Of a stretch of DNA of 64,000 bases, positions 1-9,165 are shown piece after piece. The stretch's first letter is position 1. Each line of letters starts with the position of its first letter. Under the pieces are notes generated by a model that saw only the letters and a program-made list of their open reading frames with translations, made no database searches and had not been told where the DNA came from. The DNA lies in contig DALYLR010000017.1 in the NCBI GenBank assembly GCA_031976175.1, positions 3,106 to 67,105 on the forward strand. Reading direction: 5' to 3'. A program made the translations under genes and the position numbers. The DNA is from DMER01 sp003451645 (GTDB lineage: Bacteria > Pseudomonadota > Alphaproteobacteria > Micropepsales > Micropepsaceae).

Positions 1-1982
1 AAGTCTTGCCAAGAGTGGCTGAGAGAGCCTTGCAAGAACCAAGGGCCCTGTCCCCAGCCGAGGAATGCCGACAAGGCAAAGGCCTCGTAGTCAAACCCAA
101 AGCCGCCTTCAACCGCGCTATCGCCCGTGCTGTAGCTCGCTGCAAAGCCGCCGCCCAAGTCGGAAGTTAGAGGCCAATTGATCCCGGCCGCGCCGCTGAT
201 CACCTCAGAAGTGTAAGCCGCACCGTTAATCAGCGGGTCGATGTCTGAATAGCTAAAGCTGCCCCAGACAGATCCGGATTTGTTGCCTGCGCGGCGCGCG
301 CTGTCCAACTGACCGTCGATGCCCGATGCGTTCGCGGCGCCCAAACCAAAGCCAGCCTCGCCAAGTGCCGCAACGACGACCGGCGCGCCGTTGACCATCG
401 CTTGGTAGAATTCTGGATCAACATAGGTCGGCAACGTGACGCGGTAGACCAGGATCAGATTGTCGTTTTGCACATTGGGCGCCTCGACGCCATTATAGGC
501 ATTGTGCTCCGCGTCCCCTTGGATCGTGCCGGTGGGGGATTGGAAGTCGTTGTCATTGCCCACAAACAGGAAGAAGTCTTGCGGTGCGCTTTCTTCAAGG
601 ACTGGCGCCAGGCCGAGCGCTTCCCACTTTTCGGAGAGCGTCAGCAGATCGTTCGTCCGCGCCAGGTCGGCGGTGTTGCTATCCAGGTTAAGACCAAACC
701 GGGTCAGCTGCGTCGTATTGAGCATGTTGACGAATTGCATATTGGCGACCGGCGTGATCCCGGCGGCGAGCACGCCGCCTGGCGAGATCGGTGTCGCGCT
801 CGTCTCAAAGGATGTGCCCGCCAGATTGGTGCCAGGCGTCGTATCGACCAGATAGACACTCTTGAACACATGCGGGCGGCTGTCGCCATTGCCGTTGCCA
901 TTGCCGTCGCGTGTCAGCAAAAGAAATTGCGTGTTGTTAAGCGCCAAAATCTCGCTTTGCGCAGCGGTCCGGTCGGCCGAGCCGTTTGTGCCATCGCGGT
1001 CAAAACGCGGCAGTTCCAGGACATAGTGACCAATCGGCGCAGATGGGAAGGGGTTGCTCGCCACGTCATAGACCAAGACGCGGGTGTGCTGGCGCGTTTG
1101 CTGGTTGCTCGTCGAGTCCTGCACGGTGGCGCTTTGCAGCACGCCGAACAGCCGCTTGCCATCCGGGGTCAGCGACACGGCCTCCATGCCCTGATTGTTG
1201 CGCCGTCCCGACGTTGTCGGTTGTGCAATCGAGTTGTAATTCACGACGCCGCCAGAAATAGGCTGGATCGCATTGACTGGCGGCAAGAACCCTGCCATGC
1301 GGCCGGTTGCATCGAAGTAATAGATGCCGCCCGTATACTCGTCGCCCACGTAAAATGTGCCATCGGGACGGAAAGCGATTGCCTCGGCGTCCAGGCTAAC
1401 CCGGCCCGCACCTTCAAAGCCCGCTTGCACCTGCGGCAAGGTGAAACCATTTTGCACGATCGTGCCGGCCGCCGGATCTTCGCCGGTGGTTGCGACATTG
1501 TTAAAGTCATTGAGCAAGATACCGCCAGCGGGCGTCAGAGTAAGTTGGCTCTGCGAGGTGGTCGCGGCAGGCAAATTTGGCCCGGAATAGGGCGTGAAGT
1601 TCATCGTGAAGCGATGCACGCGGCCCTGATAATTCGAGAAGAACCCTCCGGCATTGAACCCGCGGTCTGGCAATGTGTACAGCGTACCGGTATAGCCCGC
1701 GCCATTCCGGCGCCACGTCGTCAGGTCCAGCGCCATACCCGAGAACGAACCCAACGTGTCGCCATTGAAGTCTATAGTGTTGGCCGAGAGACGCCCGGCA
1801 CCAACAAGGCCTGAGTTGACAAAGACCTGCCCTTGGAACGTCGTATTCACAGGGGCGGTGCCGGTGGTGGTGTTAGGAACACCGTAAAAGTCCGACGCGC
1901 CAAAAGCTGGCAGTCCAAACCCAAACGCCGCAGTCGATAGCAAAGCCAGGCGCAACATCCGCGCCGCCTTAAAACCTGTCAT
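1..1982 (-). CDS. Phytase-like esterase with C-terminal autotransporter barrel (3' truncated by window edge)
   Basis: The reading frame is open from the ATG at 1982 to the left edge (660 codons), so the C-terminus is missing. A Shine-Dalgarno GGGGGA precedes the start, and a signal peptide (about residues 1-29, ending LPAFGA) implies export. The middle carries the esterase-like phytase signature: LPDRGFN, then DAEAIAFRPDG and VGDEYTGGIYYFD. After about residue 560 the sequence becomes a Gly/aromatic-rich alternating pattern (GSVWGSFSYSD, GFAASYSTGDS, GPWFLQGSLSHSW) typical of an autotransporter beta-barrel. I infer a surface-displayed passenger that may cleave phosphoesters or related esters. 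The substrate is unknown. The domain call is fairly firm; the barrel call rests on pattern alone because its end lies outside. Confidence 0.8.
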   Translation of the reverse strand, partial: MTGFKAARMLRLALLSTAAFGFGLPAFGASDFYGVPNTTTGTAPVNTTFQGQVFVNSGLVGAGRLSANTIDFNGDTLGSFSGMALDLTTWRRNGAGYTGTLYTLPDRGFNAGGFFSNYQGRVHRFTMNFTPYSGPNLPAATTSQSQLTLTPAGGILLNDFNNVATTGEDPAAGTIVQNGFTLPQVQAGFEGAGRVSLDAEAIAFRPDGTFYVGDEYTGGIYYFDATGRMAGFLPPVNAIQPISGGVVNYNSIAQPTTSGRRNNQGMEAVSLTPDGKRLFGVLQSATVQDSTSNQQTRQHTRVLVYDVASNPFPSAPIGHYVLELPRFDRDGTNGSADRTAAQSEILALNNTQFLLLTRDGNGNGNGDSRPHVFKSVYLVDTTPGTNLAGTSFETSATPISPGGVLAAGITPVANMQFVNMLNTTQLTRFGLNLDSNTADLARTNDLLTLSEKWEALGLAPVLEESAPQDFFLFVGNDNDFQSPTGTIQGDAEHNAYNGVEAPNVQNDNLILVYRVTLPTYVDPEFYQAMVNGAPVVVAALGEAGFGLGAANASGIDGQLDSARRAGNKSGSVWGSFSYSDIDPLINGAAYTSEVISGAAGINWPLTSDLGGGFAASYSTGDSAVEGGFGFDYEAFALSAFLGWGQGPWFLQGSLSHSWQD

Positions 1983-2217
1983 GTCTTCCCCCACAGTAAC
2001 TTGCAGCGACCGCACCACAATTGGTTGAACTTTGGTTAACGATTGCGCGACACATTCGTGGCAAAGCTTGTGGAAAACGGAATGTGAGCTGTGGCGGGGT
2101 GCCGCAGGGGACCGCACCCCATCGATTTCGCCAAATTGAGCGGGAGTGTTGCTTTGGAACTCTGTTCGGGGCGATCATAATCTCCTAGGTTGTCGCCAAG
2201 ACGGGGATTTGGGGGCG

Positions 2218-4275
2218 ATGCTGCCGATGATTAATCGTACAGCGGCTTTGGGCGCCGCGCTTGCGTTATGTGTGCAAGCGTGGCTTGGGCTGGCAGTTGC
2301 GCAGCAGTCTGCGAAACCGGCTGTACCCGCCGCCGTCAGTATCCCTCCTGTCGCGACGCCGGCGCCTCGGGTGACCAATGCTTGGCGCGTGATCAAGGAC
2401 CGCTGGTCCGAAGCGGATGAGCGCGAATACAGCGACTTTATCTTCCGGATTGGCGAGAGCGGTTGTAACACCGTCAATAAGTGCATGTGGGACAATGCCA
2501 ATCCCTACCGGGGGTCCAACCCTGCGGGAGCGCATTTTTATGCGGATTGCGCGGACTTGCCTTACTTCTTGCGCGCCTATTTTGCCTGGAAGAAGGGTTT
2601 GCCGTTCTCTTACGTCACCGCGGTCAGCCCCAAGGGTTCAACCCGCGACATTCGCTACACGCTCAGCGGCAATCGGGTAAGCTCCCGGCGGGACCTGACG
2701 ACCGGTGCCGGCACAGCAACGGCGGTGCTGGGCTCCATGCGGGGCAATATCTCCTCCGCGATGTTCCGTCTGCACCCCACGGACGAGAACACGGACCTGT
2801 ATCCGGTCGCCATTCAGCCCAAAGCCATCCGCCCAGGCACAACCATTTACGACCCGAACGGCCATTTGGCGGTCGTTTACAAGGTTGAGAAGGACGGCCG
2901 CATCCGTTTCATCGATGCGCATCCTGATAACTCGCTGACCCGAGGCACCTATGGCCGCAAGTTCCTTCGCGCCCGGCCCAGCATGGGGGCTGGGTTCAAG
3001 AATTGGCGGCCCATCCGCCTGACGAACTACACGGCCTCGGCCGATGGCAGCCTGTTGGGCGGGGTGATGAGCTTCGCCGGCAACAGCGAGATCCCGGACT
3101 TTTCGTGGGAGCAATATTACGGCACCGATATCGCCGAACCCAAGGACGCCAAATGGGCGGCGGGTGAGTTTCTGATCGAGGGTGAGGCTTACGAATATTA
3201 TGACTTTGTGCGCACACGGATGGCTGGCGGATCGCTCACCTATCAGCCGCTGGAAGAGCTGCGCAACATGATGCGGTCCAATTGCGAGGACATTAAATAC
3301 CGTGCTGAAGCTGTCGACATCGCGATCCGGGCTGGCATCCAGAACAAGGCCCAACCAGGGCGCCTGCCTCCTAACATCTATGGCACCGAAGGGGAGTGGG
3401 AGGATTTCTCGACGCCCTCGCGTGATGCGCGCCTCAAGACCGCCTTCAAGGAGAAATTCGACACGATCCAGCGGCTGGTGAATGACCACCGCCTGGGGTC
3501 AAAGCGGATTGTTTATACCGGCACGAGCCTGATTGGCGATCTGATCAAGATCTACGACCAGGAGGCGTCCGCCTGCACCATTTCCTATGCGCGCACGGAT
3601 GGGTCGGCGCGCACGCTGGGTTACGAAGACATCCGCAAGCGCATGTTCCTGCTGTCCTTCGATCCCTATCATTGTGTGGAGCGGCGCTGGGGCGCCTCGA
3701 CGCCAGAGGAATTGGCGACCTGCCGCGATGGCGCTGAAAAGCAGGCCTGGTATGCTGCAGAGCAAAAATTGCGCAATCAGATTGACCGGACCTATGAGGC
3801 GCGGATGGATCACGATCTGGCGTCCCTGCGCTCCCCCGGCGGAGAGGGCAAAGGGGTTGATGTGGCGCCGGTGATCGATTTGCGCGGCTGGCTGCAGGCG
3901 GAGCTGGTCTCGCCAACGGCGCCTGTGGCCCCGGCCTCGCCATCGGCTGCCGCCAAACCGCAGCCGCCAAAGAAGGCCCCGGCTGGTGTTGCCACAAAGA
4001 CATCTGCGCCGGTTGCGGTCCCGGCTGCTGCTGGCTCGCAGCCTGCTGTGGCTGATCAGCAACAATTGCCGGCGCAAGCTCAGCGCCGGCCGCAGGGCGA
4101 CGGGATTGGCTCCAATGTTCCCGTCTCGCTTTGGAAGGATCCAAAAGACGCGCCGTTTAGCCCCAAAGCTGCGGGCGCCCAACCCTTGCCATCACTGGTG
4201 CAGCCTGCGGCGACCGCACCGGCGACCCCTTCGGCAACGCCCGCCGCGGTTCGTCAAGAGCCCTCGGGCAACTGA
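2218..4275 (+). CDS. Exported protein with papain/NlpC-like Cys-His-Asp arrangement
   Basis: I chose the ATG at 2218 because it follows GGGGGCG and begins a clear signal peptide (MLPMINRTAALGAALALCVQ, cleaved near AVAQQ); an ATG at 2227 is also possible. The 685-residue protein has a conserved-looking core: Cys111 in FYADCADLPYFLRAY, His216 in NGHLAVVYKV, and Asp233/His235 in RFIDAHPDN. That order and spacing resemble papain-fold enzymes (NlpC/P60 or transglutaminase-like). The last 130 residues are Pro/Ala/Gln-rich and probably disordered. I do not recognise a named family. It lies between the phytase-like gene and the TonB receptor, both surface functions. Secretion is well supported; enzymatic function is a guess. 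Confidence 0.75.
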   Translation: MLPMINRTAALGAALALCVQAWLGLAVAQQSAKPAVPAAVSIPPVATPAPRVTNAWRVIKDRWSEADEREYSDFIFRIGESGCNTVNKCMWDNANPYRGSNPAGAHFYADCADLPYFLRAYFAWKKGLPFSYVTAVSPKGSTRDIRYTLSGNRVSSRRDLTTGAGTATAVLGSMRGNISSAMFRLHPTDENTDLYPVAIQPKAIRPGTTIYDPNGHLAVVYKVEKDGRIRFIDAHPDNSLTRGTYGRKFLRARPSMGAGFKNWRPIRLTNYTASADGSLLGGVMSFAGNSEIPDFSWEQYYGTDIAEPKDAKWAAGEFLIEGEAYEYYDFVRTRMAGGSLTYQPLEELRNMMRSNCEDIKYRAEAVDIAIRAGIQNKAQPGRLPPNIYGTEGEWEDFSTPSRDARLKTAFKEKFDTIQRLVNDHRLGSKRIVYTGTSLIGDLIKIYDQEASACTISYARTDGSARTLGYEDIRKRMFLLSFDPYHCVERRWGASTPEELATCRDGAEKQAWYAAEQKLRNQIDRTYEARMDHDLASLRSPGGEGKGVDVAPVIDLRGWLQAELVSPTAPVAPASPSAAAKPQPPKKAPAGVATKTSAPVAVPAAAGSQPAVADQQQLPAQAQRRPQGDGIGSNVPVSLWKDPKDAPFSPKAAGAQPLPSLVQPAATAPATPSATPAAVRQEPSGN

Positions 4276-4584
4276 AAAAGCGCACTGAAACAGCCAAAGG
4301 GCTAAGCCAGCGTCCACCCGGTCTGTGCCCAGTGGCAGCATGGCGCCGTTGTGCACAAGCGTGGCGGCGGTTCCGCAATGAAACTGGTGCAAAACAGTCA
4401 CATTGTGACGTCAATTAGATGACGGCTGTTCGAAAACAATTGCGACGCTCGAGAATATCCCGTTCCCTTATGTGTGTGTCAGAGGTGCGAAGGCGCAACA
4501 GGCGCTCTTACACCATTACGGTGAAACCTGCGGGCCTTGAGACGCTGAAGAGTTGCGTAGACCGTTTAATGATAGGGGGCTGAA
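4276..4584. other. 309-base non-coding stretch upstream of the TonB receptor
   Basis: No credible reading frame lies here. It would hold the receptor promoter and a long 5' untranslated region. I see a TGACGTCA palindrome at 4406-4413 but no convincing Fur box or known riboswitch. Confidence 0.5.
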
Positions 4585-7500
4585 GTGGCGATGAAAGTGA
4601 ACTCCCGGACCTTGAAGTCCATGTTGCTGGCAACAGCGGCACTAACCGCGGTGGGCTTTGCCAATTCCGCAATTGCGCAGGATGCGCCGGAAGCGACCGA
4701 CGAAAAGGTGACCGTCACGGGAACGCGTATTAAGCGCGCCAACCTGACCTCGGTGTCGCCTGTGTCGACCTTGTCGGCCACCGAAGTGAAAACGTCGGGT
4801 ACCACCTCAATCGAGCAATTGCTCAACAATCAACCAACCGTCGTTCCCGGCCAAACGGGCGAAGTCGCCAACGGCGCGACCGGTATTGCCACTGTCGACC
4901 TGCGGGGCTTGGGCCCACAGCGCACCCTGGTGCTGATCAATGGCCGCCGCGTGGCGCCTGGCGATCCGTTCCAACCGGTTGCGGACTTGAATGCCATTCC
5001 TGTGTCGCTGATTAGCCGCGTTGAAGTGGTGTCGGGCGGTGCGTCGGCCGTGTATGGCTCGGACGCTTTGGCGGGCGCTGTTAACTTCATCATGAAGCGC
5101 GACTTCGAAGGCGTTCAAATCGATGCGCAATATGCCTTCGCGCAACACACCAATGATGACAGCGTGGCGCGCGCACGTTTGACCGCCACGGGCAACCCGC
5201 TGCCGCGTGAAGACGTGACGGACGCCGAAGTGTTCACGACCACGGTCACCGTCGGTGCGAACACGGGTGACGGCAAAGGTAACGTCACCTTGTATGCCGC
5301 GTTCTCGAACTTCCAGGAACTGCGTCAAGATCAACGCGATTTCTCGGCCTGTTCGTATCTGGATACGGGCGCCAGCTTGATCTGCTTGGGTTCGTCCAAC
5401 TTCAACCGGTTTACGACGGTCGGCTTGAATGGTGGTTCGGTTCCCGCGCAGCCGCGCTACTTCATCAATCCCTCGAATGACGGCAATGCGGCGAACAACT
5501 CCAACACGTTGTGGAATGCTGTTCCGGCCACGGTTCGCGCCTTCAACTTCGCGCCGGACAACTTCCTGCAACGTCCGCGTGACACCTATCAATTTGGTGG
5601 CTTCGCGCATTACGAAATCAGCAAGCATGCTGATGTCTATGCGGAAGTGATGTTCACCAACGACACGACCCGCGCTCAGATCGCGGCCTCGGGTGCGTTT
5701 GCTGGCTCGTTCGTCCAAGTCAACTGCGACAATCCTTTGATGTCAGCTGCGCAATTCGCGAACTTCTGCGGTGCGGTTGGTGCTGTTGCCGGCAATGGCG
5801 ACGTAATTACCGTGTCGCTTGGCCGCCGCAACATCGAAGGCGGCCCGCGTCAAGCTGACCTTGAGCACTCCAACTACCGCGTCGTCACCGGCGTGAAGGG
5901 CGAGATCGCGGAAGGCTTCGACTATGACGTCTATGGCATGTACTCCAAGACGCCGTACTCCCAAGTCTACCGCAATGAGTGGTCCAAGGCTCGCGTCACG
6001 AACGCTCTGAATGTCGACCCGATCACCGGCAACTGCTTGGTGTTTGATGCCGGTACCGATCTGACCTGCCGTCCGCTCGATATCTTCTCGGGTCTGGGCG
6101 CGTTGGGTTCGGCTGGTTTGACGCCTGATCAGGCAGCAGCTCTGGCCTATGTTACGGCGACCGGCGTCATCACCGGTACAACCGAAGAACAAGTCGTGTC
6201 GGGTTCGTTCACGGGCGATCTCGGCACCCTGGGCATCCAAAGCCCCGGCAGCGATCGTGGTGTGCAATTGGCTGCTGGCGTTGAGTACCGCCGCCAGGCG
6301 ATCCAATATGATGCGTCGCGCGATTTCCAAATCGACGACCTGTTCGGTCAAGGTGGTAATACGCCGTCGCAGCCGCTCGCTGACTATGACGTGTTCGAAG
6401 CCTTTGGCGAGTTGGAAATCCCGCTCGTGTCTGACAAGCCCTTCTTCAAGCTCTTGTCGGTCAATGCTGGTTACCGTATCTCGGACTATGAGACCGCAGG
6501 CATCACGCATGCCTACAAGTATGGTGCGGAGTGGGCCCCATCGGATGACATCCGCTTCCGTGGTTCGTTCAACCGCGCAACGCGTGCGCCGAACGTGCTT
6601 GAGTTGTTCGGACCGATCCAAACCGGTCTGTTCGGCGGTAACGATCCTTGCGCCGGCGCCGTGCCAACCGCAACGCTTGCGCAATGTATCAACATGGGTC
6701 TTGCGACGCCTGCTCAGCAAGCGCTGTACGGCTCGATCCCGGACTGCCCGTCCGCTCAATGTCAGCAATTGTTCGGTGGCAACCCCAACCTGAAGCCGGA
6801 AGACAGCGACACCATCACCTATGGTTTCGTGTTCACGCCGACCTTCTTGAAGGGCTTCTCGCTGACGGTTGACTACTTCGACATCGAAGTGAGCAACCGC
6901 ATCGGCCAGGTTGGTCCGGGCACGATCATCAATCAGTGCTTGACCGGCAACCTCGGGCTTTGCGCGCTTGTGTCTCGTGATCCGCTCACCGGTGGTATCG
7001 CAGTCTCCGGCTTCGGCGTGCAAGACCTGAACGTGAATGCGGGTACTCTGGCGACGGCCGGTATCGACATCGAGGCGGGCTATGCCATCGATGTTGGCTC
7101 GGTCGGCAACCTCTCGCTCAGCTACTTCGCGACGGTCCTCGACAAGTACGAAGTCACCAACCTCGCCTCGACGCCGTATGATTGCGTTGGCTTCTTCGGC
7201 GTGGTTTGCGGAACGCCCGTGTTCGAGTATCGCCATAAGGCGCGCGCGACCTGGGCCACCCCTTGGGATGTGGATCTGTCGGTTGCATGGCGCCACTACT
7301 CGGAAGGGTTCCTGGACGCGAACACCGCCAATCCTGACTTCAACGGGATCTGCGGCGGACCGTGCGGCCTTGTCCCATCGAACTACATCGAAGCGTTCGA
7401 CTATTTCGACCTCAGCGGGTCGTGGAACGTGTCGGAGAACTACACCGTTCGCTTTGGTGTCAACAACGTCGCGGACAAGAACCCGCCCGTGCTCGACAGC

Positions 7501-7608
7501 AACACGATCGGCGTCGTTTCGCCGCCGCTCGGCAACGCCAACACCTATCCTGGCACCTACGACTCCTTCGGCCGCGAATTCTTCATCGGCGGTACGGCGA
7601 AGTTCTAA
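4585..7608 (+). CDS. TonB-dependent outer-membrane receptor
   Basis: Outer-membrane transporter powered by TonB-ExbBD. A GTG at 4585 and an ATG at 4591 are both possible starts; AGGGGG at 4574-4579 precedes them. A signal peptide ends at NSAIAQ. The plug domain follows (about residues 40-170), with VTGTRIKRANLTSVSP, the LRGLGPQRTLVLINGRR segment and VVSGGASAVYGSDALAGAVN. The rest is a 22-strand-type barrel with many Tyr/Phe-rich strands and a C-terminal aromatic residue (GGTAKF), as the BAM complex requires. About 1,005 residues is normal for the large receptors of Caulobacterales and Sphingomonadales. The substrate is not deducible; no siderophore genes or Fur box are nearby. A strong terminator follows at once, so it is probably monocistronic. 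Confidence 0.95.
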   Translation: MAMKVNSRTLKSMLLATAALTAVGFANSAIAQDAPEATDEKVTVTGTRIKRANLTSVSPVSTLSATEVKTSGTTSIEQLLNNQPTVVPGQTGEVANGATGIATVDLRGLGPQRTLVLINGRRVAPGDPFQPVADLNAIPVSLISRVEVVSGGASAVYGSDALAGAVNFIMKRDFEGVQIDAQYAFAQHTNDDSVARARLTATGNPLPREDVTDAEVFTTTVTVGANTGDGKGNVTLYAAFSNFQELRQDQRDFSACSYLDTGASLICLGSSNFNRFTTVGLNGGSVPAQPRYFINPSNDGNAANNSNTLWNAVPATVRAFNFAPDNFLQRPRDTYQFGGFAHYEISKHADVYAEVMFTNDTTRAQIAASGAFAGSFVQVNCDNPLMSAAQFANFCGAVGAVAGNGDVITVSLGRRNIEGGPRQADLEHSNYRVVTGVKGEIAEGFDYDVYGMYSKTPYSQVYRNEWSKARVTNALNVDPITGNCLVFDAGTDLTCRPLDIFSGLGALGSAGLTPDQAAALAYVTATGVITGTTEEQVVSGSFTGDLGTLGIQSPGSDRGVQLAAGVEYRRQAIQYDASRDFQIDDLFGQGGNTPSQPLADYDVFEAFGELEIPLVSDKPFFKLLSVNAGYRISDYETAGITHAYKYGAEWAPSDDIRFRGSFNRATRAPNVLELFGPIQTGLFGGNDPCAGAVPTATLAQCINMGLATPAQQALYGSIPDCPSAQCQQLFGGNPNLKPEDSDTITYGFVFTPTFLKGFSLTVDYFDIEVSNRIGQVGPGTIINQCLTGNLGLCALVSRDPLTGGIAVSGFGVQDLNVNAGTLATAGIDIEAGYAIDVGSVGNLSLSYFATVLDKYEVTNLASTPYDCVGFFGVVCGTPVFEYRHKARATWATPWDVDLSVAWRHYSEGFLDANTANPDFNGICGGPCGLVPSNYIEAFDYFDLSGSWNVSENYTVRFGVNNVADKNPPVLDSNTIGVVSPPLGNANTYPGTYDSFGREFFIGGTAKF

Positions 7609-7632
7609 GCCTGGAACCAGGTCACACGCATT

Positions 7633-7663
7633 GCGGGGCCCCTCAACGGGGCCCCGCTTTTTT
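7633..7663 (+). terminator. Intrinsic terminator of the TonB receptor gene
   Basis: A perfect 10-bp stem (GCGGGGCCCC at 7633-7642 with GGGGCCCCGC at 7648-7657), a 5-base loop TCAAC, and six T residues. It lies 25 bases after the receptor stop codon. Confidence 0.95.
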
Positions 7664-7706
7664 GTGGCGCAAGGATGATTGGGCGTGCCGCTCGTTTGAG
7701 CGGGTC

Positions 7707-8978
7707 TTACTCCCGCTCGAACTCGTCTTCGGCGACCATCATCTCGCGGACGAGTTGGCGCTCCGCTTCGGTGAGATTGGGGTTCCAAACGTCAAAGATC
7801 AGGATGATCCGGCGTTCGTCACTGTCGTTCATCGCCTCATGCTCGATACTGTCATCGAATACCCAAGCCTCACCGCGCTTGAACGGACGCTTATCATTGC
7901 CGACGCGGAACCAAGTGTTCTCCGGCACGATCAACGGCAAATGCACGATCGAGCGAATGTTGTTGACGCCGGTGTGTGGCGGGATGTGCGTCTTGGCATC
8001 CAATGCTGAGAAAAACGCCGTGGGTCCGCGGCCAGGAATATCGAGGCGCGGGATCCGCTCCAGAATGGCAAGTGTCTTAGGCGCTCGTCTGCAGATGTGA
8101 TCGATCCGTGTTCCATCTTTGTAGAGGAATAGCGCGCTCCACCGTTGCGACTTGTTGAGCTCCGCCCACTGGTTCAGAGGTTCGGTCGCCTCCTTTTGGA
8201 CATAGGCTTCGAACTCGCTGCCGATCTCTCGGAGGATGCCGTCAAGTTCGCCCAAGATGTCGTCTGTTGCCGCTTCTAACTGCGCAAGCCAGGGAAAACG
8301 CGCGCGCTTGAAAAAGCATGTCGCCGGAAGCTCGGGGAAATGAAACCGCACCGGTTCGTGGACATAGGCCTTTTTCACGCCCGCCATGATCGCGAGCGAT
8401 TCATCAAAGCGCGCGACATCCTCGCCCGCAAGGTGGTCCCGCGCCACCTTCGTCCGGCTTTGCAGGAAGGCTTCCTTTTGCGCCGTATAGGTGTCGACGA
8501 CGGTCTTGGCTCGGATCGCGTGCGCTTGGATTGTCGGCGCCAGCTGATTGTGAGGCGGGGCAATCCGTAAGGCATTGCTGTAGACATTGGCCGCTTGTTT
8601 GGGGCGGCCCATCCTCTCAAGATAGGCTCCCCGCGCAAATTGCGCCGGATAGAAATAGGGATCGGCGCGGATTGCCGCGTCGAGCGCTTGACCCTGGGTG
8701 TAGGTGTCGCCCATGGCCTCGGCGACATAGGAAATGTTGAGCTGGATGACCGGCTGCTTGGGGTCGGCCGCTGCCGCCTGGCGGAAAAAATTGAGCGCGC
8801 GGGTAAGGTCGCGGGCTTCCATCGCTTGCCGCCCGAAAAAGAATAACGCTTCCGGGTGGTTCGGTGCCAATTTAAGCACCTCGTCATACCGTCGGCTGGC
8901 ATTGGCAAGATCGCCGGCCCGCATGGCGTTGGCGGCGGCGAGGGCGAGGCTCACGACCTGATCGGAGAATTGTGCCAT
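7707..8978 (-). CDS. TPR protein with aspartyl/asparaginyl beta-hydroxylase domain
   Basis: Predicted cytoplasmic Fe(II)/2-oxoglutarate dioxygenase. Residues 1-160 form several TPR-like helical pairs (for example ALFFFGRQAMEARDLTRALN). Residues 280-400 match the Asp_Arg_Hydrox family: HIPPHTGVNN with His335, then His380 in DDSIEHEAMN, a spacing of 45. The residue after HT is Gly rather than Asp, as in the two-histidine AspH type. Arg390 in RRIILIFD should bind 2-oxoglutarate. The ATG at 8978 has AAGGA upstream. It is divergent from the next TPR-dioxygenase gene (187 bases apart) and convergent with the TonB receptor. The target is probably a peptide or protein side chain, by family analogy. 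Confidence 0.9.
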   Translation of the reverse strand: MAQFSDQVVSLALAAANAMRAGDLANASRRYDEVLKLAPNHPEALFFFGRQAMEARDLTRALNFFRQAAAADPKQPVIQLNISYVAEAMGDTYTQGQALDAAIRADPYFYPAQFARGAYLERMGRPKQAANVYSNALRIAPPHNQLAPTIQAHAIRAKTVVDTYTAQKEAFLQSRTKVARDHLAGEDVARFDESLAIMAGVKKAYVHEPVRFHFPELPATCFFKRARFPWLAQLEAATDDILGELDGILREIGSEFEAYVQKEATEPLNQWAELNKSQRWSALFLYKDGTRIDHICRRAPKTLAILERIPRLDIPGRGPTAFFSALDAKTHIPPHTGVNNIRSIVHLPLIVPENTWFRVGNDKRPFKRGEAWVFDDSIEHEAMNDSDERRIILIFDVWNPNLTEAERQLVREMMVAEDEFERE

Positions 8979-9165
8979 GGGCGCGGTGTCCTTAATGGGC
9001 GAGAGAGACGACGATAGTTGAAAGCTTTGGCGTTATAGTCAGATTAATGACATTTCTTCTACGCCCCCAAGCCTGCTGTGGCAGACTGGCCCTGGGTTTG
9101 CAGGCCAACCCATTCCGCCAGGTGACCGTGGCCAGGATCGGGTAGACTGGCAGAGGGAGATTATC

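Noticed and set aside
402..1814. A 470-codon open frame on the plus strand.
   Set aside because: It is antisense to the phytase-like gene, has an Arg/Ile-rich composition with no motif, and arises from high GC codon bias.
4406..4413. TGACGTCA palindrome upstream of the TonB receptor as an operator.
   Set aside because: Eight bases are too few, and there is no second copy or known regulator to match it.
5743..7788. A 681-codon open frame on the minus strand.
   Set aside because: It is antisense to the TonB receptor, is very rich in Arg and Val without domains, and also runs through the receptor terminator.
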